From Sphingomonas xinjiangensis (GTDB lineage Bacteria > Pseudomonadota > Alphaproteobacteria > Sphingomonadales > Sphingomonadaceae): a stretch of 64,000 nt of DNA. Where the stretch lies: positions 558,001 to 622,000 of the forward strand of contig NZ_JACIJF010000001.1 of the NCBI RefSeq assembly GCF_014199255.1, given 5' to 3'. Position numbers and translations under genes: made by a program. Shown piece after piece: positions 63,801 to 64,000 of the stretch (positions within the stretch are counted from its first letter, which is position 1; the number at the start of each line of letters is the position of its first letter). The notes under the pieces were generated by a model. The model had not been told where the DNA came from and ran no database searches. It saw only the letters and a list, made by a program, of their open reading frames with translations.

Positions 63801-64000
63801 GCTGCAAGGCACGGGTTCCGTGGTGCTTCCTCTTGGGTTCACTCAGTATGACAACTCCCAAGGAAATGACGGCGTTTCTTCCTGGTCTGTGACTACTGGC
63901 CGATACGCTTCTACCAAGGCTATCCGCACCACATTCCCGACGAAGAACACCAGCACTAAAGGCTTTTACCTCGCAAACTCCGGTGGCGTTAACAACCTCG
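60880..64000 (+). CDS. Phage tail tip/host-specificity protein (partial, 3' end outside)
   Basis: An uninterrupted frame of 1040 codons to the window edge. The N-terminus has hydrophobic helices (about 7-60, VAVVALAVAVVVFAPQIAG and SIIGMGLTLALTATASLF), followed by a tail-hub-like domain (RKIVFGTTAGGQDVRFFEGE to QMTLREEDPAIYAWD, about 85-510). Two fibronectin III-like repeats follow at about 698-790 and 795-890 (PPAIPTGLTV, PPAIPTGINI). Then NTTEGKLYRKVNGAW and a distal part. It corresponds to lambda gpJ/GTA tip proteins and should determine host binding. Confidence 0.88.
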   Translation, partial: MSKIVKTVAVVALAVAVVVFAPQIAGVLASVAGSLGATVTAAALTSSIIGMGLTLALTATASLFRKAPSMSQSLVDRLNTSVVPTAPRKIVFGTTAGGQDVRFFEGELDLPSTKKDGYVQVIALASHKISAFKQFYVENDLVWSNGSWLKHRDGFSPSNPLRIVTEGTRSNGFSVGSGRYWTASASFTGCAYYVPTWKLDEEVWESGIPQRLTAIVDGCPVYDPRRDSTRGGAGSHRYGDQNTYTFNEGATQIGRNPALALLTYLIGWKINGKLVWGMGIPAHRIDLDNFRTYANLCEERVATEAGGTVQRYTADGIYSTSDPHDTVINALTAAMGSCKLTDRGGNYCLVGGYDDTAGPKVVFTADDLVAPANGASPYIWNPAPASRERYNIVRGRFANPNELYQLTDWGDPIEQPALADGIPRTMTLDLGAVSRAETCQRIAKQFLLREYLCPGMFSATFGPKAFAVEVGSVITLSLPAEGWNSKLFRVMEQAETHDLFFQMTLREEDPAIYAWDREEKPLPTSIRPQGYDAKATITPEGLALTSASYAGANGINISEVHVSWTPEASGRVSGIQIQSRPAGSEGWTEQAAIFDPKAGSFTFTSNAPGITVEVRARYRMISGVYSPWVLANVATAPVQINYGDVEDAPKDLHELDPVQGGKLDGIQPGATVGGTIGVDIKNPDGSTWKPSEVSLDITPPAIPTGLTVTSKLTDAGVTLTATWNAPADADLAGYNLAIAENDGNFIDFTVGSPRFERTALPRGSKFSLKVSAFDKMGNPSPYSAVVDHVTAKDDVPPAIPTGINIEAAFETVFIRWINAADTDLAFVKVYEGTTNARANATKVAEVSVRAGGTSTYTRSNLTPGTYYYWLRSVDTSGNDSADTAVATVTTAGLTNTDLTPGLEIPGSGPTLPAAASYAGSQFYNTTEGKLYRKVNGAWTATVDGFDIKNNSVQAEKIAAKLGGGNLLRNTMMDKLQGTGSVVLPLGFTQYDNSQGNDGVSSWSVTTGRYASTKAIRTTFPTKNTSTKGFYLANSGGVNNL

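Larger units (their letters stand above)
38338..64000. mobile_element. Prophage, HK97-like siphovirus type (right end outside window)
   Basis: An integrase at the left boundary, an interrupted host gene, short leftward genes of unknown function, then a rightward late module in canonical order: HNH, terminase small and large, portal, protease, capsid, connectors, tail tube, chaperones, tape measure, distal tail, peptidase-like and tail tip. No clear host gene recurs before 64000, so attR is outside. The order of the last tail genes resembles that of alphaproteobacterial gene transfer agents and related siphoviruses. Confidence 0.93.

Overview
The window reads as a GC-rich alphaproteobacterial chromosome, most likely a sphingomonad (Sphingomonadales). 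This rests on gene order and protein style: lptD-surA-pdxA-rsmA; a ChvI/ChvG two-component pair followed by rapZ, a mannose-type EIIA and HPr; and a long operon from ETF-ubiquinone oxidoreductase and ispE through ilvD to an RNA methyltransferase. The family assignment is inference; no rRNA or tRNA gene was found to test it.

Region 1-38.1 kb is dense housekeeping DNA. It holds a partial response regulator and a PilZ protein (1-762), holC (766-1206), the outer-membrane assembly and vitamin B6 operon lptD-surA-pdxA-rsmA (1294-6969), and a leftward guaB-rsmB-TPR set (10162-6966). Next come an ATP-grasp protein, a CitE-like lyase, an SPFH/NfeD pair, a DUF885 hydrolase, chvI-chvG, rapZ-EIIA-HPr and a TrmH methylase. 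These are followed by rmuC, def and recR, then fmt-truA, and a long leftward operon (34501-25661) covering electron transfer, isoprenoid precursor synthesis, branched-chain amino acid synthesis and NAD(P)HX repair. A rightward set (34633-37668) encodes a UDG-fold protein, a lytic transglycosylase and MoaB.

Region 38.34-64.0 kb is a prophage that runs off the right edge. A large serine recombinase gene lies just inside the junction, and the phage interrupts a PA0069-type radical SAM gene within the codons of its iron-sulfur Cys motif. The left arm has short leftward genes of mostly unknown function, one carrying an SSB-like acidic C-terminal tip. The late region is HK97-like: HNH, terminase small and large subunits, portal, protease, capsid, connectors, tail tube, a G/GT frameshift pair, a tape measure with a broken reading frame, distal tail proteins, a DUF6950 peptidase-like protein and a tail-tip protein with fibronectin III repeats. 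No repressor, replication or lysis gene was recognised; these may lie beyond the right edge.

Two features stand out. First, nine same-strand copies of a short motif (TAAGTAT or TAAGTAAT, one ending AA) precede late genes or gene groups; six sit exactly 10-11 nt before a start codon that lacks a Shine-Dalgarno sequence, which suggests a phage-specific late promoter, often giving leaderless mRNAs. Second, four antisense cargo genes are set into the late region, and each is followed by a copy of this motif. One cargo gene encodes an ABC-type ATPase fused to a DUF4435/TOPRIM-like nuclease domain, a strong candidate for a PARIS/OLD-like anti-phage defence protein.
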